Virus record (IMG/VR): IMGVR_UViG_3300046517_001043
Span: 1 to 33,272 of that record
Strand: one strand, 5' to 3'
Length of the DNA: 33,272 nucleotides
Source of the DNA: a virus
Positions 6,084 to 13,682 of the stretch are shown here, in pieces. A program made the translations under genes and the position numbers. How positions within the stretch are numbered: the stretch's first letter is position 1; each line of letters opens with the position of its first letter. The notes beneath the pieces were generated by a model, which ran no database searches, was not told where the DNA came from, and saw only the letters and a program-made list of their open reading frames with translations.

Positions 6084-6275
6084 ATGACGACCACGAAGAC
6101 GGCGAAGCGCCCGCGAGGACGGAACTGGGGCGAGAGCTACGAGCCCGGTGAGCGCGTCGAGCTCCGCCTGCAGCGCGCCGACCTCGAGCGCCTCGACGAG
6201 CTCCGCCGCGGCACCGGGGAGACTCGCGCCGCGGTGCTCCGGCGGGCGCTGCTCGAACTGCTCGCCCGGGTCTAG
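6084..6275 (+). CDS. Ribbon-helix-helix (RHH) DNA-binding protein
   Basis: A 63-residue protein. A basic N-terminal arm (TTTKTAKRPRGRNW) precedes the RHH pattern: a strand with alternating residues (ERVELRLQ), helix 1 (ADLERLDELRRG) and helix 2 (TRAAVLRRALLELLARV). This matches the CopG/Arc/MetJ fold, which binds DNA as dimers on short palindromes. It is one of only two clear DNA-binding regulators in the window, the other being the excisionase-like protein. It is thus a candidate for the palindromic operators at the phage promoters, though nothing here proves it. Its TAG stop overlaps the stop of the opposing gene in a shared CTAG. Confidence 0.68.
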   Translation: MTTTKTAKRPRGRNWGESYEPGERVELRLQRADLERLDELRRGTGETRAAVLRRALLELLARV

Positions 6276-6454
6276 GAGCCCGCCAGGAGCGCCGCAGCGG
6301 CCCTGTACGCCGCCGCCTGGCGCGCCATGGCCTGCACGTCGAGCCGCAGCTCCCCGGCGCGCACAAGTTCGCGCTCGAGGCCTGCCGCGGCGTCGCGCAG
6401 CTCGTCGACGACTCGGGAGCGCTCGAGGGCGCCGACGTCGGCCCAGCGGTTCAT
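6272..6454 (-). CDS. Small coiled-coil-like protein after the endolysin
   Basis: A 60-residue Ala/Arg-rich, fully helical protein, last in the late - strand operon. The ATG is in an ATGA overlap with the endolysin stop, which strongly supports translation. It has no signal peptide or membrane segment. A lysis accessory role is suggested only by position. Its stop is interleaved with that of the convergent RHH gene. Confidence 0.6.
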   Translation of the reverse strand: MNRWADVGALERSRVVDELRDAAAGLERELVRAGELRLDVQAMARQAAAYRAAAALLAGS

Positions 6455-7137
6455 GCGTCCTGGTGAACCGCGGCAATGGCGGTGGCGAGCGCGGCTCGCG
6501 TCTTCGGGCCCGGCACGCCGTCAGCGGTGAGACCGTGCGCGGCCTGAAATGCCACGAGGGCGGCCTTCGTGTGCGCGCCGAATGCGCCGTCGACGGAAAG
6601 CCGCGGCGAGGCGCCGAGGGCGTTCAGAATGCGTTGCAGGCCCTGCGTGGTCGAGAGGTCCCACGGGTGCGGCTCGGCCGGGGTCTCCCCGTCTGGCGTG
6701 AGAAACAGAGTCTCCTCACGCTTGCGGCGGGCGAGTAGAAGCGCGTCCTCGACGCCGGCCGAGTGGTCGAATAGCTCAAGCTCCTTCGCGGCGCCCGCGT
6801 AGTCCCCCGCGTTCAGAATCCGGACCACCGAATGGTGATCGGTAACGTCGTCGGACCCGCAGTTGAATCCAAAGTCGCAGAGGGCGTCGTACTGGTTCTG
6901 GGTGAGCGATACGCGTACGGATGCCGCGAGAGCCCGTTCGACTTCGGCGAGATCCGACGCGAGGAACGCGTCGGCCTGCGCTTGGGTGATCGGTGTGCCC
7001 ACCGGGCCGAGGCCGTCCCCGGCGCGGACAAGGTGCCCGACGCCCGCGGTCGGGAAGTTGTGGTTGTCGAGGTAGACGCGCAGAACGCAGCCTTCCTCGC
7101 GTTCGATCATCCGGAGCCCATTCGCTGAAATCTTCAC
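6451..7137 (-). CDS. Endolysin: T4-type lysozyme (GH24) plus peptidoglycan-binding domain
   Basis: A 228-residue muramidase that cuts the glycan chain of peptidoglycan to release phage. The catalytic triad spacing of T4 lysozyme is kept: Glu15 (EREEG), Asp24 (VYLD) and Thr30 (PTAGVGH). Residues about 1-145 form the GH24 domain. Residues about 165-220 (LQRILNALG, then VDGAFGAHTKAALVAFQ and DGVPGPKTRAAL) form a PG_binding_1 domain. The GTG start is in a GTGA overlap with the zinc-ribbon gene. No signal peptide or SAR segment is seen, so it should need a holin. Confidence 0.93.
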   Translation of the reverse strand: MKISANGLRMIEREEGCVLRVYLDNHNFPTAGVGHLVRAGDGLGPVGTPITQAQADAFLASDLAEVERALAASVRVSLTQNQYDALCDFGFNCGSDDVTDHHSVVRILNAGDYAGAAKELELFDHSAGVEDALLLARRKREETLFLTPDGETPAEPHPWDLSTTQGLQRILNALGASPRLSVDGAFGAHTKAALVAFQAAHGLTADGVPGPKTRAALATAIAAVHQDA

Positions 7138-7439
7138 TTAGTTCTCCACTCCCCCACCGCCCGCGCCCAAATCATCATCCTGTCGAACGCCAAGCGCCTC
7201 TCGAGCGGGCCGAGGTCGGCCCACCGCGCAACCATCTCGGCGAGGTCGCGGCCTTCGACGCGCAGCACATGCGGCGCCGTGTCGTCGAGCTTCGCGCGGT
7301 TCTCGGCGACCACCGATTCCACGAGGCGCATTTGCCCCGTGGAGCGCTGCGCAGGCCCGAGTGCTGCGCCGCACGCCGGACAGAAGTTCGCCGCGCCCGT
7401 CACGCCTGCCCCGCACCCCTGGCAGACGATCGGAGTCAC
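7134..7439 (-). CDS. Zinc-ribbon protein of unknown function
   Basis: A 101-residue protein with an N-terminal zinc ribbon: CQGC, ten residues, then CPAC (Cys6, 9, 20 and 23). A helical, charged C-terminal part follows (LVESVVAENRAKL, then RDLAEMVARWADLG). GTG start in a GTGA overlap with the papain-like gene; its own stop overlaps the endolysin GTG. A cytosolic zinc ribbon inside a lysis operon is unexpected. It may be a regulator or virion component. The larger open frame running upstream is a shadow of the papain-like gene. Confidence 0.72.
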   Translation of the reverse strand: MTPIVCQGCGAGVTGAANFCPACGAALGPAQRSTGQMRLVESVVAENRAKLDDTAPHVLRVEGRDLAEMVARWADLGPLERRLAFDRMMIWARAVGEWRTK

Positions 7440-8323
7440 GGCGCCGGCCACCCCGGCAGGGCCGCAAGGGCAGCCTGTGCTTGGGCCAGCGTCACGGCCG
7501 CCGGCTTCGGCGGCAGCGGGGACGGAGCCGGCGCGGGAGCAGGGACGTGCCCGCCCATGGCGTCGAAGTCGGCCACGAGGTCGGACCACGCGAACCCGTT
7601 GGGGGCCTTGCTCTGCCCCGCAGCGAGCATGTCGGGCGTGAGAAGCGCGAACAGCTGCCCGCCGCTCGAGGGCGCGCAGTACTTCGCCACGGCGCCCCAG
7701 GTGACGGTGCCGATCAGGCCCCACGTATCGATCTGGACGCCGGCCGCGTTGTAGCCAACACCCAGGAAGGCGTGCCCGTTGTTGTCGTCCGCCGGGCCGT
7801 GAACGGGCCACGTGAAGCCGGAGGCCTCGGGGAAGGGGGTGATCCAGGCGTCCGGGAGCCCAACACCGAAGAACACCGACTCGAAGAGCCAGAGCGCCTG
7901 CTTGACCTCGTTCTCGTTCGTCGGGTCGATCGCGATCCAGCCGGCGAGCTTCGACTTGTCGGCGAACCCGTGACCCGCCCAGTAGGCGAACGCGTCCTCC
8001 TCATTGCACCCCTGATCGGTCTCGGGCCGGCCGGGGACGTAGCCGCCGATCGATGAGTAGTCGGCAAGCACCTGGGCCTTCGACGCGACGAACGGCTTCC
8101 CGCTCGCGTTGCCCGTGGCCAGGCCGAGGAGGTGCATTCCCGCCGCGATCACGCAATCGCCCAGCTGGTCGTTCAGGTACACGAGACCGAGGGCGCTTGA
8201 GGCCTTCGGAGTCCAATCGATCGCTGCAGGCGGCGCGGGAAGCGCGGCGGCATAGTTCGCGAACCGCAGACGGGGACGAGGAGAGGCCGCGCGACGGCGG
8301 CCGAATTTGACGGGGTGGATCAC
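7436..8323 (-). CDS. Papain-like (C1 family) cysteine peptidase-fold protein
   Basis: A 295-residue protein. A basic N-terminus leads to IDWTPKASSALG and the active-site motif LNDQLGDCVIAAGMH (Cys57). His184 follows in NNGHAFLGVGYN, and IDTWG (200-202) stands where papain has its Asn-Trp pair. The C-terminal 45 residues are a Pro/Ala linker and a short helix. The fold and Cys/His pair are clear. Whether it cuts protein, acts on peptidoglycan peptides or is a virion part is unknown. GTG start (8323) in a GTGA overlap with the membrane protein gene. Position between a holin-like gene and the endolysin favours a lysis or entry role. Confidence 0.75.
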   Translation of the reverse strand: MIHPVKFGRRRAASPRPRLRFANYAAALPAPPAAIDWTPKASSALGLVYLNDQLGDCVIAAGMHLLGLATGNASGKPFVASKAQVLADYSSIGGYVPGRPETDQGCNEEDAFAYWAGHGFADKSKLAGWIAIDPTNENEVKQALWLFESVFFGVGLPDAWITPFPEASGFTWPVHGPADDNNGHAFLGVGYNAAGVQIDTWGLIGTVTWGAVAKYCAPSSGGQLFALLTPDMLAAGQSKAPNGFAWSDLVADFDAMGGHVPAPAPAPSPLPPKPAAVTLAQAQAALAALPGWPAP

Positions 8324-8874
8324 GGGCGGTGCCCTCCTTGGCGGCGGGCAAGCACCCGCCGGTGAACTGCAGTACGAGTAGCCGGCTGGCCCTCGTGGAC
8401 GAGCTCGGCCACCGCGTCGACGATCTCGGGGAGCTCGGCGCAGAGCGGCTCGAGCTCGGGAGCTTCGGCGAGCGCCATCCCGGCCATGCACGCGGGCACG
8501 GCCGCTTTGGCCGCAGAGTCGGCCGCCTTGCGTTCGCCCGGCGTGCAAGCAATGACCGCGGCGCCGATGGCGAAGATCACCAGGATCGGCAGCGCAGGCG
8601 GCTCGCGAGGCGTTCGCGGGGTGGGGGGCGCCGTCTCTCGCGGCCCGGGGGCGAGGCCGCCGGCGGCGAGCCCAGCGATCGACAGCATGGCCACGTGCTC
8701 GAGCGTGTCGGCAAGCGGGGCGCCCGCTGCCAGGCCGTGCACGGTGGCGCCGAGGGCGCCCGCGAGCGTCGAAGCAGGCTTGACCCACTTCGGCGGGAGC
8801 ACGTCCCGGAAGGCGATAAGGAGAACGACGAGCCCCGCGAGAACAGCCAGAGCGAGCTTTGGGTCTCGGATCAT
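8320..8874 (-). CDS. Holin-like membrane protein with lipoprotein-like second half
   Basis: A 184-residue protein. The first 70 residues hold a hydrophobic N-terminal segment (LALAVLAGLVVLLIAF) and further weakly hydrophobic segments, resembling small phage holins. A Pro-rich linker follows, then another hydrophobic stretch ending in a lipobox-like VIAC (about residue 110) and a small Ala/Cys-rich domain like those of short phage lipoproteins. This could be a fusion of holin-like and lipoprotein-like parts. The ATG is 6 bases upstream of the end of the preceding gene region and close to a purine-rich site. Being next to the endolysin supports a lysis role. Confidence 0.55.
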   Translation of the reverse strand: MIRDPKLALAVLAGLVVLLIAFRDVLPPKWVKPASTLAGALGATVHGLAAGAPLADTLEHVAMLSIAGLAAGGLAPGPRETAPPTPRTPREPPALPILVIFAIGAAVIACTPGERKAADSAAKAAVPACMAGMALAEAPELEPLCAELPEIVDAVAELVHEGQPATRTAVHRRVLARRQGGHRP

Positions 8875-8882
8875 TGGATACC

Positions 8883-10940
8883 TCACACCACCAGGGACCG
8901 ATAGAGCTTCGCGGTGCCGTCGTCGCCGACCCAGAGCACGCCGAAGCAGTCCTTGAGAGCGACGAGGGACACCACGTCCCCGCCCGTCCAAGGGACTTGG
9001 ACGACTTGCCAAGTCAGGCCCTGGTCACCGGACCATGCCAGTTTGTCGACGCCGGCAAACGTCCCCTTGACGAGCCAGCTTCCGCCTAGGATCGCCATGT
9101 GCTGGATCGTGAGCCCGGCCGTCCCGGGGTTCTGCCAGACGACGCCGCCGCTCGAGGTGAAAATGTTGCCGCTGTGGGTCGCCATCACGAACAGGCTGTC
9201 CGTCGGCGACCATTCGAGAGCCACGCACGTCTGCCCGGTCAGAGGGCTCGGCGTCCCGTGCTCGGTGTACACGTCCCCGAAGCCGCTCGCCGTCCATGTT
9301 GACGTGACCGAACCGTCTACGGATACGAAGACCACGGCAGTGGGCGATACAGCTACGAAAGCAGCATCCGTCGTGTAACTCGAGGCGTTGGGCAACGTCT
9401 CCTCATTCGAGGCCGGCGCGGCCGTGTTGCTAGGTGTGAGATACCAGAGCGAGGGATGCGGAGTGCCCACGCTGGTGATGCCGGCCGCGCCGAACTTGGT
9501 ACCGTTGCCGTCTGCGATGATCCGGTAGAATTTGTAGGCCTCGTCGATCGCTGGGCTCGGCCCGATGATGTCGCCGTATGCATGACCCCCGCTCGCGCTC
9601 GGGCCGAAGCGGTAGAGCAGAGTTCCCGAGGCATTGAACAGCAACCCACCGAGAGAGTCGACGGCGACGCTCGAGCCGTCGCCGCCGAAATGCGCTGTAC
9701 CAGTCGCCGCGTCCGATGCGTTCGTGACCGCGGAGACGTTCGCGTTCGGCGTGAGGATTGTCGTGATGGTACCGCTCGCAGCCTCGACGGGCCCGTAGTA
9801 GGCCGGCGATCCCGGAGAGTAGATCGTGGCCGCATAGGGGCCCTTCGAGCCGCTTCCGCTCCAGCTGTGCCCGCCGTCCAATGTCCATACATGCGTTCCG
9901 TCGGAGTACGCGTCGCCTGCGGTGACGCTCCCGCTAGCCGTAGCGGTGAGCGTCAGGTTCACCGTGCTACGCGTCGGCGCATCGAGACCACCCATGTCGG
10001 ACCATTGGCGGCCGTCCGACGATTCGACCGGTGCCGTCACGCGGTCACGCACGAGTACCGCGAAGAGCGACTTGGTGACAGGGTTCCATGTCACGGCCTT
10101 CGAGGCATACGTAGGAAAGTAGAGCGCCGGGGGGTCCGCATAGACGGTGATCGTAGCGGTATCGCGAATCGTCACGGAGACGCTCACGATCTCGATGGAC
10201 GGATCTTGGGAGTTCGTCCCCCATTCATCTTCGATCGAAATCCAGTAGTGATTGGACGACCGATCGAGTTCGATCTCGGTGCCGCTGACTCCCACAACGT
10301 GGTTCGTTTTGTAGGTGCCCACGCTACCCGTCGCGTCGTCGGCTTCGGTGACTCCACCCAGGGAAACGCCAGCACCGTTCACGTCCGCCGCGATCAGCCG
10401 GATGATCGGCATGTGCTCCGGTAGGTTCGTGTGCCCGGAGGAGCCGATGATCTTCATCGCGAACCCGGTTACGACCGTGCCGTCCGGCAATTCGAGAGGG
10501 AAATGCACCGTCGAGCCGGTGCCGCCGTCGTCCGACTTGTGCCCCTTCCACTTCGGCGTCGCGAACGCGCTCGCTGAATAGAACGTGAATCCGGTTCCTG
10601 CGCCTCCGGCCTCGTAGCCGGATACTCCCATGTCGGAGAGGAGAATCGTCTTCGCGGTCAGCGTGCCGAAGTAGGTGCCCGCCCCGCCCTGACTGGCGAG
10701 AACGAGCCCAGCGTCCCAGTTCTTCGCCTCGATCCCGTCGAGGTAGGAGAGCCACCGATCGGTGGCGTTCAGCTTCCAACCGAGCTTCTCCGCCGGGAGG
10801 CGCTGCGAGGGTTTGAATCCCTGGGCGAGTTCGCCAGCGGAAAGCGAGACCTTGTTCGTCTGCCCGTCCCAGGGCTTGCCGGCGTCGTCGTACGTGTCGT
10901 CGGTGGCGAAGACGGGGAGAGGGCCAGCGGGGCGGGTCAT
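8883..10940 (-). CDS. Receptor-binding tail protein with BNR/propeller-like C-terminus
   Basis: A 685-residue late protein following the DUF2612-like gene, where host-recognition fibres usually lie. The N-terminus (about 1-80) looks like an attachment region. The centre is Gly/Ser/Thr-rich beta structure. The C-terminal half contains repeated blade-like units with S-x-D-x-G-x-x-W signatures (WSPTDSLFVMATHSG, then SSGGVVWQ and WSGDQGLTWQVV), typical of sialidase/BNR propellers. It should sit on the baseplate and bind a surface glycan. No enzymatic residues can be named. ATG start in an ATGA overlap. Confidence 0.68.
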   Translation of the reverse strand: MTRPAGPLPVFATDDTYDDAGKPWDGQTNKVSLSAGELAQGFKPSQRLPAEKLGWKLNATDRWLSYLDGIEAKNWDAGLVLASQGGAGTYFGTLTAKTILLSDMGVSGYEAGGAGTGFTFYSASAFATPKWKGHKSDDGGTGSTVHFPLELPDGTVVTGFAMKIIGSSGHTNLPEHMPIIRLIAADVNGAGVSLGGVTEADDATGSVGTYKTNHVVGVSGTEIELDRSSNHYWISIEDEWGTNSQDPSIEIVSVSVTIRDTATITVYADPPALYFPTYASKAVTWNPVTKSLFAVLVRDRVTAPVESSDGRQWSDMGGLDAPTRSTVNLTLTATASGSVTAGDAYSDGTHVWTLDGGHSWSGSGSKGPYAATIYSPGSPAYYGPVEAASGTITTILTPNANVSAVTNASDAATGTAHFGGDGSSVAVDSLGGLLFNASGTLLYRFGPSASGGHAYGDIIGPSPAIDEAYKFYRIIADGNGTKFGAAGITSVGTPHPSLWYLTPSNTAAPASNEETLPNASSYTTDAAFVAVSPTAVVFVSVDGSVTSTWTASGFGDVYTEHGTPSPLTGQTCVALEWSPTDSLFVMATHSGNIFTSSGGVVWQNPGTAGLTIQHMAILGGSWLVKGTFAGVDKLAWSGDQGLTWQVVQVPWTGGDVVSLVALKDCFGVLWVGDDGTAKLYRSLVV

Positions 10941-11551
10941 GCGGTCACCTGTACGGCCGCGAGGCGGCCTCCGTAGGTTGTGGGGTATTCACCGAGCCCG
11001 TGCGCGGGGTCGTACACGGCGGAGGTGTACCCTCCAGAGTCGTACTCGGCGAACAAGAAATCGTCCTCGTCCAGTGAGTACACGAGTTCGAAGCGCACGC
11101 CGGCGGCCTTCGCTTCCTCGAGCACGCCGAAGAGCACCGACACGTCGAACGCGTCCGGATCCACCGTGTCGACGAGTTCGACGATCAGGGTGGCGTTCCG
11201 TACCTCGGTGAACGTGAAGGCGTACGGACAGCAGAGGATTAGCAGTTGCTCGAGCTGCGGCGGCACACCCTCGGCGCGCAGGATCACGATCTGCGCCTTG
11301 AGCCGGATCAGGTAGAGCGCGTCGGTGAGGTTGCCCCGAGGCGCGCCCAGGATGGCCCCCAGCATGTCGAGCTGCACGCCCTCGGCCGTGTCGAGGTATC
11401 GAAGCGTCACCACCTCCCAAAGCGCGTTCTCGACGTCCTGAAACGCCGCGAGCCAGGGAGCGATCAGGCCTCGGATGCCGGGCGTCTGCGCCGAGCCGAT
11501 CAGGCGCGCGAGGCCCTGCACCACGTAGTCCGTTTTGCGAGCGGGTGTCAC
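10937..11551 (-). CDS. DUF2612-like baseplate/tail protein (tail protein I type)
   Basis: A 204-residue protein. GLARLIGSAQTPGIRGLI is followed by RYLDTAEGVQLDMLGAILG, the pattern of DUF2612 and gpI-like proteins that link the baseplate wedge to fibres. GTG start (11551) in a GTGA overlap with the baseplate J gene. The long frame upstream of the GTG reads out of frame through baseplate J and is not coding. It lies directly before the receptor-binding protein, as in related myophages. Confidence 0.8.
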   Translation of the reverse strand: MTPARKTDYVVQGLARLIGSAQTPGIRGLIAPWLAAFQDVENALWEVVTLRYLDTAEGVQLDMLGAILGAPRGNLTDALYLIRLKAQIVILRAEGVPPQLEQLLILCCPYAFTFTEVRNATLIVELVDTVDPDAFDVSVLFGVLEEAKAAGVRFELVYSLDEDDFLFAEYDSGGYTSAVYDPAHGLGEYPTTYGGRLAAVQVTA

Positions 11552-12771
11552 GTGACTACCTCCACGTCGGCGGTGTCGAGCGTCGGCATGTCCCGTGCGG
11601 CGAACACGAGGTTTACCGAAGCATACCCGCCACCCACGAATCCGAGTTCCACCGAGAGGACGTCGGCCACTCCAGTTACGCCACCGAGGGCGCCGCGATC
11701 GATCACGTCCGCGAACGCGGCGAGCTTCAGAGACCGGACCCCAGTCGAGCCGATCCGCGGGCGGACTTCGAGGAACGTCTCCCGGATGTATTCCTTCACC
11801 GCGGCATCGCCGGCGTAACTCCCGAGGACATCGAGCGTGACCCGGATCTTCACCGCTCGAAGCGTCGGACGAGTGAAAAGCACCTCGTGCTCCGCGCCAA
11901 CCGTATCCGTCGCCGTCCCGCTCGCGTTCACGCCGTAGGCCAGGATCCCCGCCGGGTGTGCGTCCCAGATCGTCTGCGCGTAGGCGTCGTCTTCGGCGGT
12001 TAGCGGAACGTCGCCGTCGTAGATCATGCACTCGAAGGAATGCGGCGGACGCCCGAGGGAGTCCGGGAAGTCGCTCGTGTTCTCGACGACGGCGGCCTCG
12101 ATGATGGGGGCGCTCCCGTCGGCGAGACGCAGCCGATCGAGCTTCGAAAGGATGGCATCGACGGTGGCGTTACCGCTCGCCCGGAGTTCGTTCTGGCGCC
12201 GCACGCGAAGTTCCGCGTCGGTGTCCTGCTCGCGGCCGAGCACCGCATCCGTGGCGTTCGTAACCGCGGAGAGCCCGCCTTGCGGCGTAACGATCACCGT
12301 CAGGGTGCCGGAGTTGCATGTCACCGGCCCGAGCTCGACAGCGCGCACGGTTACCGGGTAATCCCCAGCCGTGGTGCTCGTCACGTCCGCCGTCGAGACC
12401 CACTGGTTCGAGGGGTTTCCGTCCTGCGCGAAGACGCAGCCTGCGACGATCGTCGTGCTCGAGGCCAGCGTCACCGTCGCCGTCATGGTCGAAAACGTGG
12501 ACGCGGCGCGCAGGGTTCCCGTCAGCTGGCAGAGGGCGTCGAGTAGAAAGTTCTCCGCCGCGTTCGGATTGAAGCCGTTGTAGGCGAGCGTCACCCCCTC
12601 CCAGGCGTCACGCAGAGCGGCGCCGAGCGGCGCGTTGATCTGCCCGACAGGGGACTTCGCGCTGACATCGAGGTTCGGATCAACGGCAGCCTTCTGGCCG
12701 CCCTCGATGCCAGCAATGACGTCGGTGAAAACCGGTATCTGGAGGCCGTTCGCGGTCACGTAGGTTGACAT
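11548..12771 (-). CDS. Baseplate J-like wedge protein
   Basis: A 407-residue protein of the Baseplate_J (gp47/Mu gp47) family. Diagnostic stretches are the N-terminal LLDALCQLTGTLRAAST, the mid-protein LSAVTNATDAVLGREQDTDAELRVRR and the C-terminal RETFLEVRPRIGSTG with FADVIDRGALGGVTGV. It forms the wedges around the hub. The ATG follows the stop of the gp25-like gene directly. The order wedge, J, DUF2612, fibre is conserved in small contractile phages. Confidence 0.92.
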   Translation of the reverse strand: MSTYVTANGLQIPVFTDVIAGIEGGQKAAVDPNLDVSAKSPVGQINAPLGAALRDAWEGVTLAYNGFNPNAAENFLLDALCQLTGTLRAASTFSTMTATVTLASSTTIVAGCVFAQDGNPSNQWVSTADVTSTTAGDYPVTVRAVELGPVTCNSGTLTVIVTPQGGLSAVTNATDAVLGREQDTDAELRVRRQNELRASGNATVDAILSKLDRLRLADGSAPIIEAAVVENTSDFPDSLGRPPHSFECMIYDGDVPLTAEDDAYAQTIWDAHPAGILAYGVNASGTATDTVGAEHEVLFTRPTLRAVKIRVTLDVLGSYAGDAAVKEYIRETFLEVRPRIGSTGVRSLKLAAFADVIDRGALGGVTGVADVLSVELGFVGGGYASVNLVFAARDMPTLDTADVEVVT

Positions 12772-13266
12772 TTAGAACGAGTTCCCGTTGATGTTGCCGC
12801 TCACGATGTACGGCTGATCCGCCGTCGTGAGGATCGTGCCGTCGTCAAGCGTGGCGCTGTAGGTGGTGCGGAGGATGCGGGCCTCGCGCTCGAGGACGCT
12901 TTCCATGCGGTCGATGCTCACCGTGCCGCGCACCAGGAGGAGCGCCTTGCGGTACATCGAGTTGATCAGCGAGATCGAGCCCTGGCGCCCGGCTACCACC
13001 TGATAGAACGGCATGCCCTGGCGGAGGTCCGCGAACCACTCGCCGGCGAAGAAGTTGAGCGCCTCCCAGTGCTGTTGCGCGATGGCGGCGGGCCCGCGGA
13101 CGAGGCGAATAGGGAGCGCGAGATCGCCCGTCGACAGATCGCGCAGGAGCGTGCAGGCGTTCCCCGTGGCGCCCGCTGGCCGCGAGTTCGGTTGCGGTGC
13201 GCTCGGAGAGCCTGCGCCCCAGGAACCCGCGCCCCATGCGCCACCGCCCCAAGAGAAGGTGGGCAT
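12772..13266 (-). CDS. gp25/W-like baseplate wedge protein
   Basis: A 164-residue protein with a Gly/Trp-rich start (FSWGGGAWGAGSWGAGS). The pattern LALPIRLVRG, then FFAGEWFADLRQGMPFYQVV and MESVLEREARILRTTYSA, matches the lysozyme-like gp25 wedge fold, where D-x-R-x-G-M/x-P-F is typical. The ATG shares one base with the preceding stop (TGATG). It sits next to baseplate J, as in Mu and related phages. The Gly/Trp N-terminal extension is unusual for the family. Confidence 0.78.
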   Translation of the reverse strand: MPTFSWGGGAWGAGSWGAGSPSAPQPNSRPAGATGNACTLLRDLSTGDLALPIRLVRGPAAIAQQHWEALNFFAGEWFADLRQGMPFYQVVAGRQGSISLINSMYRKALLLVRGTVSIDRMESVLEREARILRTTYSATLDDGTILTTADQPYIVSGNINGNSF

Positions 13267-13682
13267 CAGGTCCCCGGCCTCGAGCCACGCCCGGGCCGCA
13301 CGGCGGGCTGGAATGGGCTCGACACGCCCGCGCGCGCGAGCTTGATTTCGGTCGCGACGTGAGCGCGCATGTCCTGCTCCGCACGCTCGAAGTCCTGGGC
13401 GAGGCCGACTACGAGCCCGCCGACTTCCCCCTTCACTCGGTCGACCTCCTCGCGCACGAGCTGCCGCGTCTCCGCGTGAAGTTTCTCGTCGTAGAGCTTG
13501 TGATCCGCGAAAAGGAGCGCGATTCCCTTGAGGGCCTCGGTGTGCGCCGAGAACACCTCGGAGAGCTTCCCGGCGACGCGCCACACCGCGAGAAGCAGCA
13601 CGACCACGACGAGCACCACGAGGCCCCACGGGCCGAGGGAGGCGATCGTCGACACGGTTTCGGGAATGGTGTCAGGCTTCAT
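13266..13682 (-). CDS. Single-pass membrane protein with coiled-coil tail
   Basis: A 138-residue protein. A strong transmembrane segment near residues 17-37 (GPWGLVVLVVVVLLLAVW) is followed by a long charged helix rich in heptads and a basic Pro/Gly-rich end. ATG start in an ATGA overlap with the tailspike gene. The topology fits an inner-membrane spanin, a holin-like protein or a superinfection-exclusion factor. It is far from the lysis genes and sits next to the tailspike within the baseplate genes, which suggests both came in as one cargo unit. Confidence 0.6.
   Translation of the reverse strand: MKPDTIPETVSTIASLGPWGLVVLVVVVLLLAVWRVAGKLSEVFSAHTEALKGIALLFADHKLYDEKLHAETRQLVREEVDRVKGEVGGLVVGLAQDFERAEQDMRAHVATEIKLARAGVSSPFQPAVRPGRGSRPGT

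Noticed and set aside
8320-8560. Separate lipoprotein gene starting at an internal GTG
   Set aside because: The GTG before the VIAC motif would give a signal peptide of only about ten residues with no basic start; kept as a domain of the longer protein.
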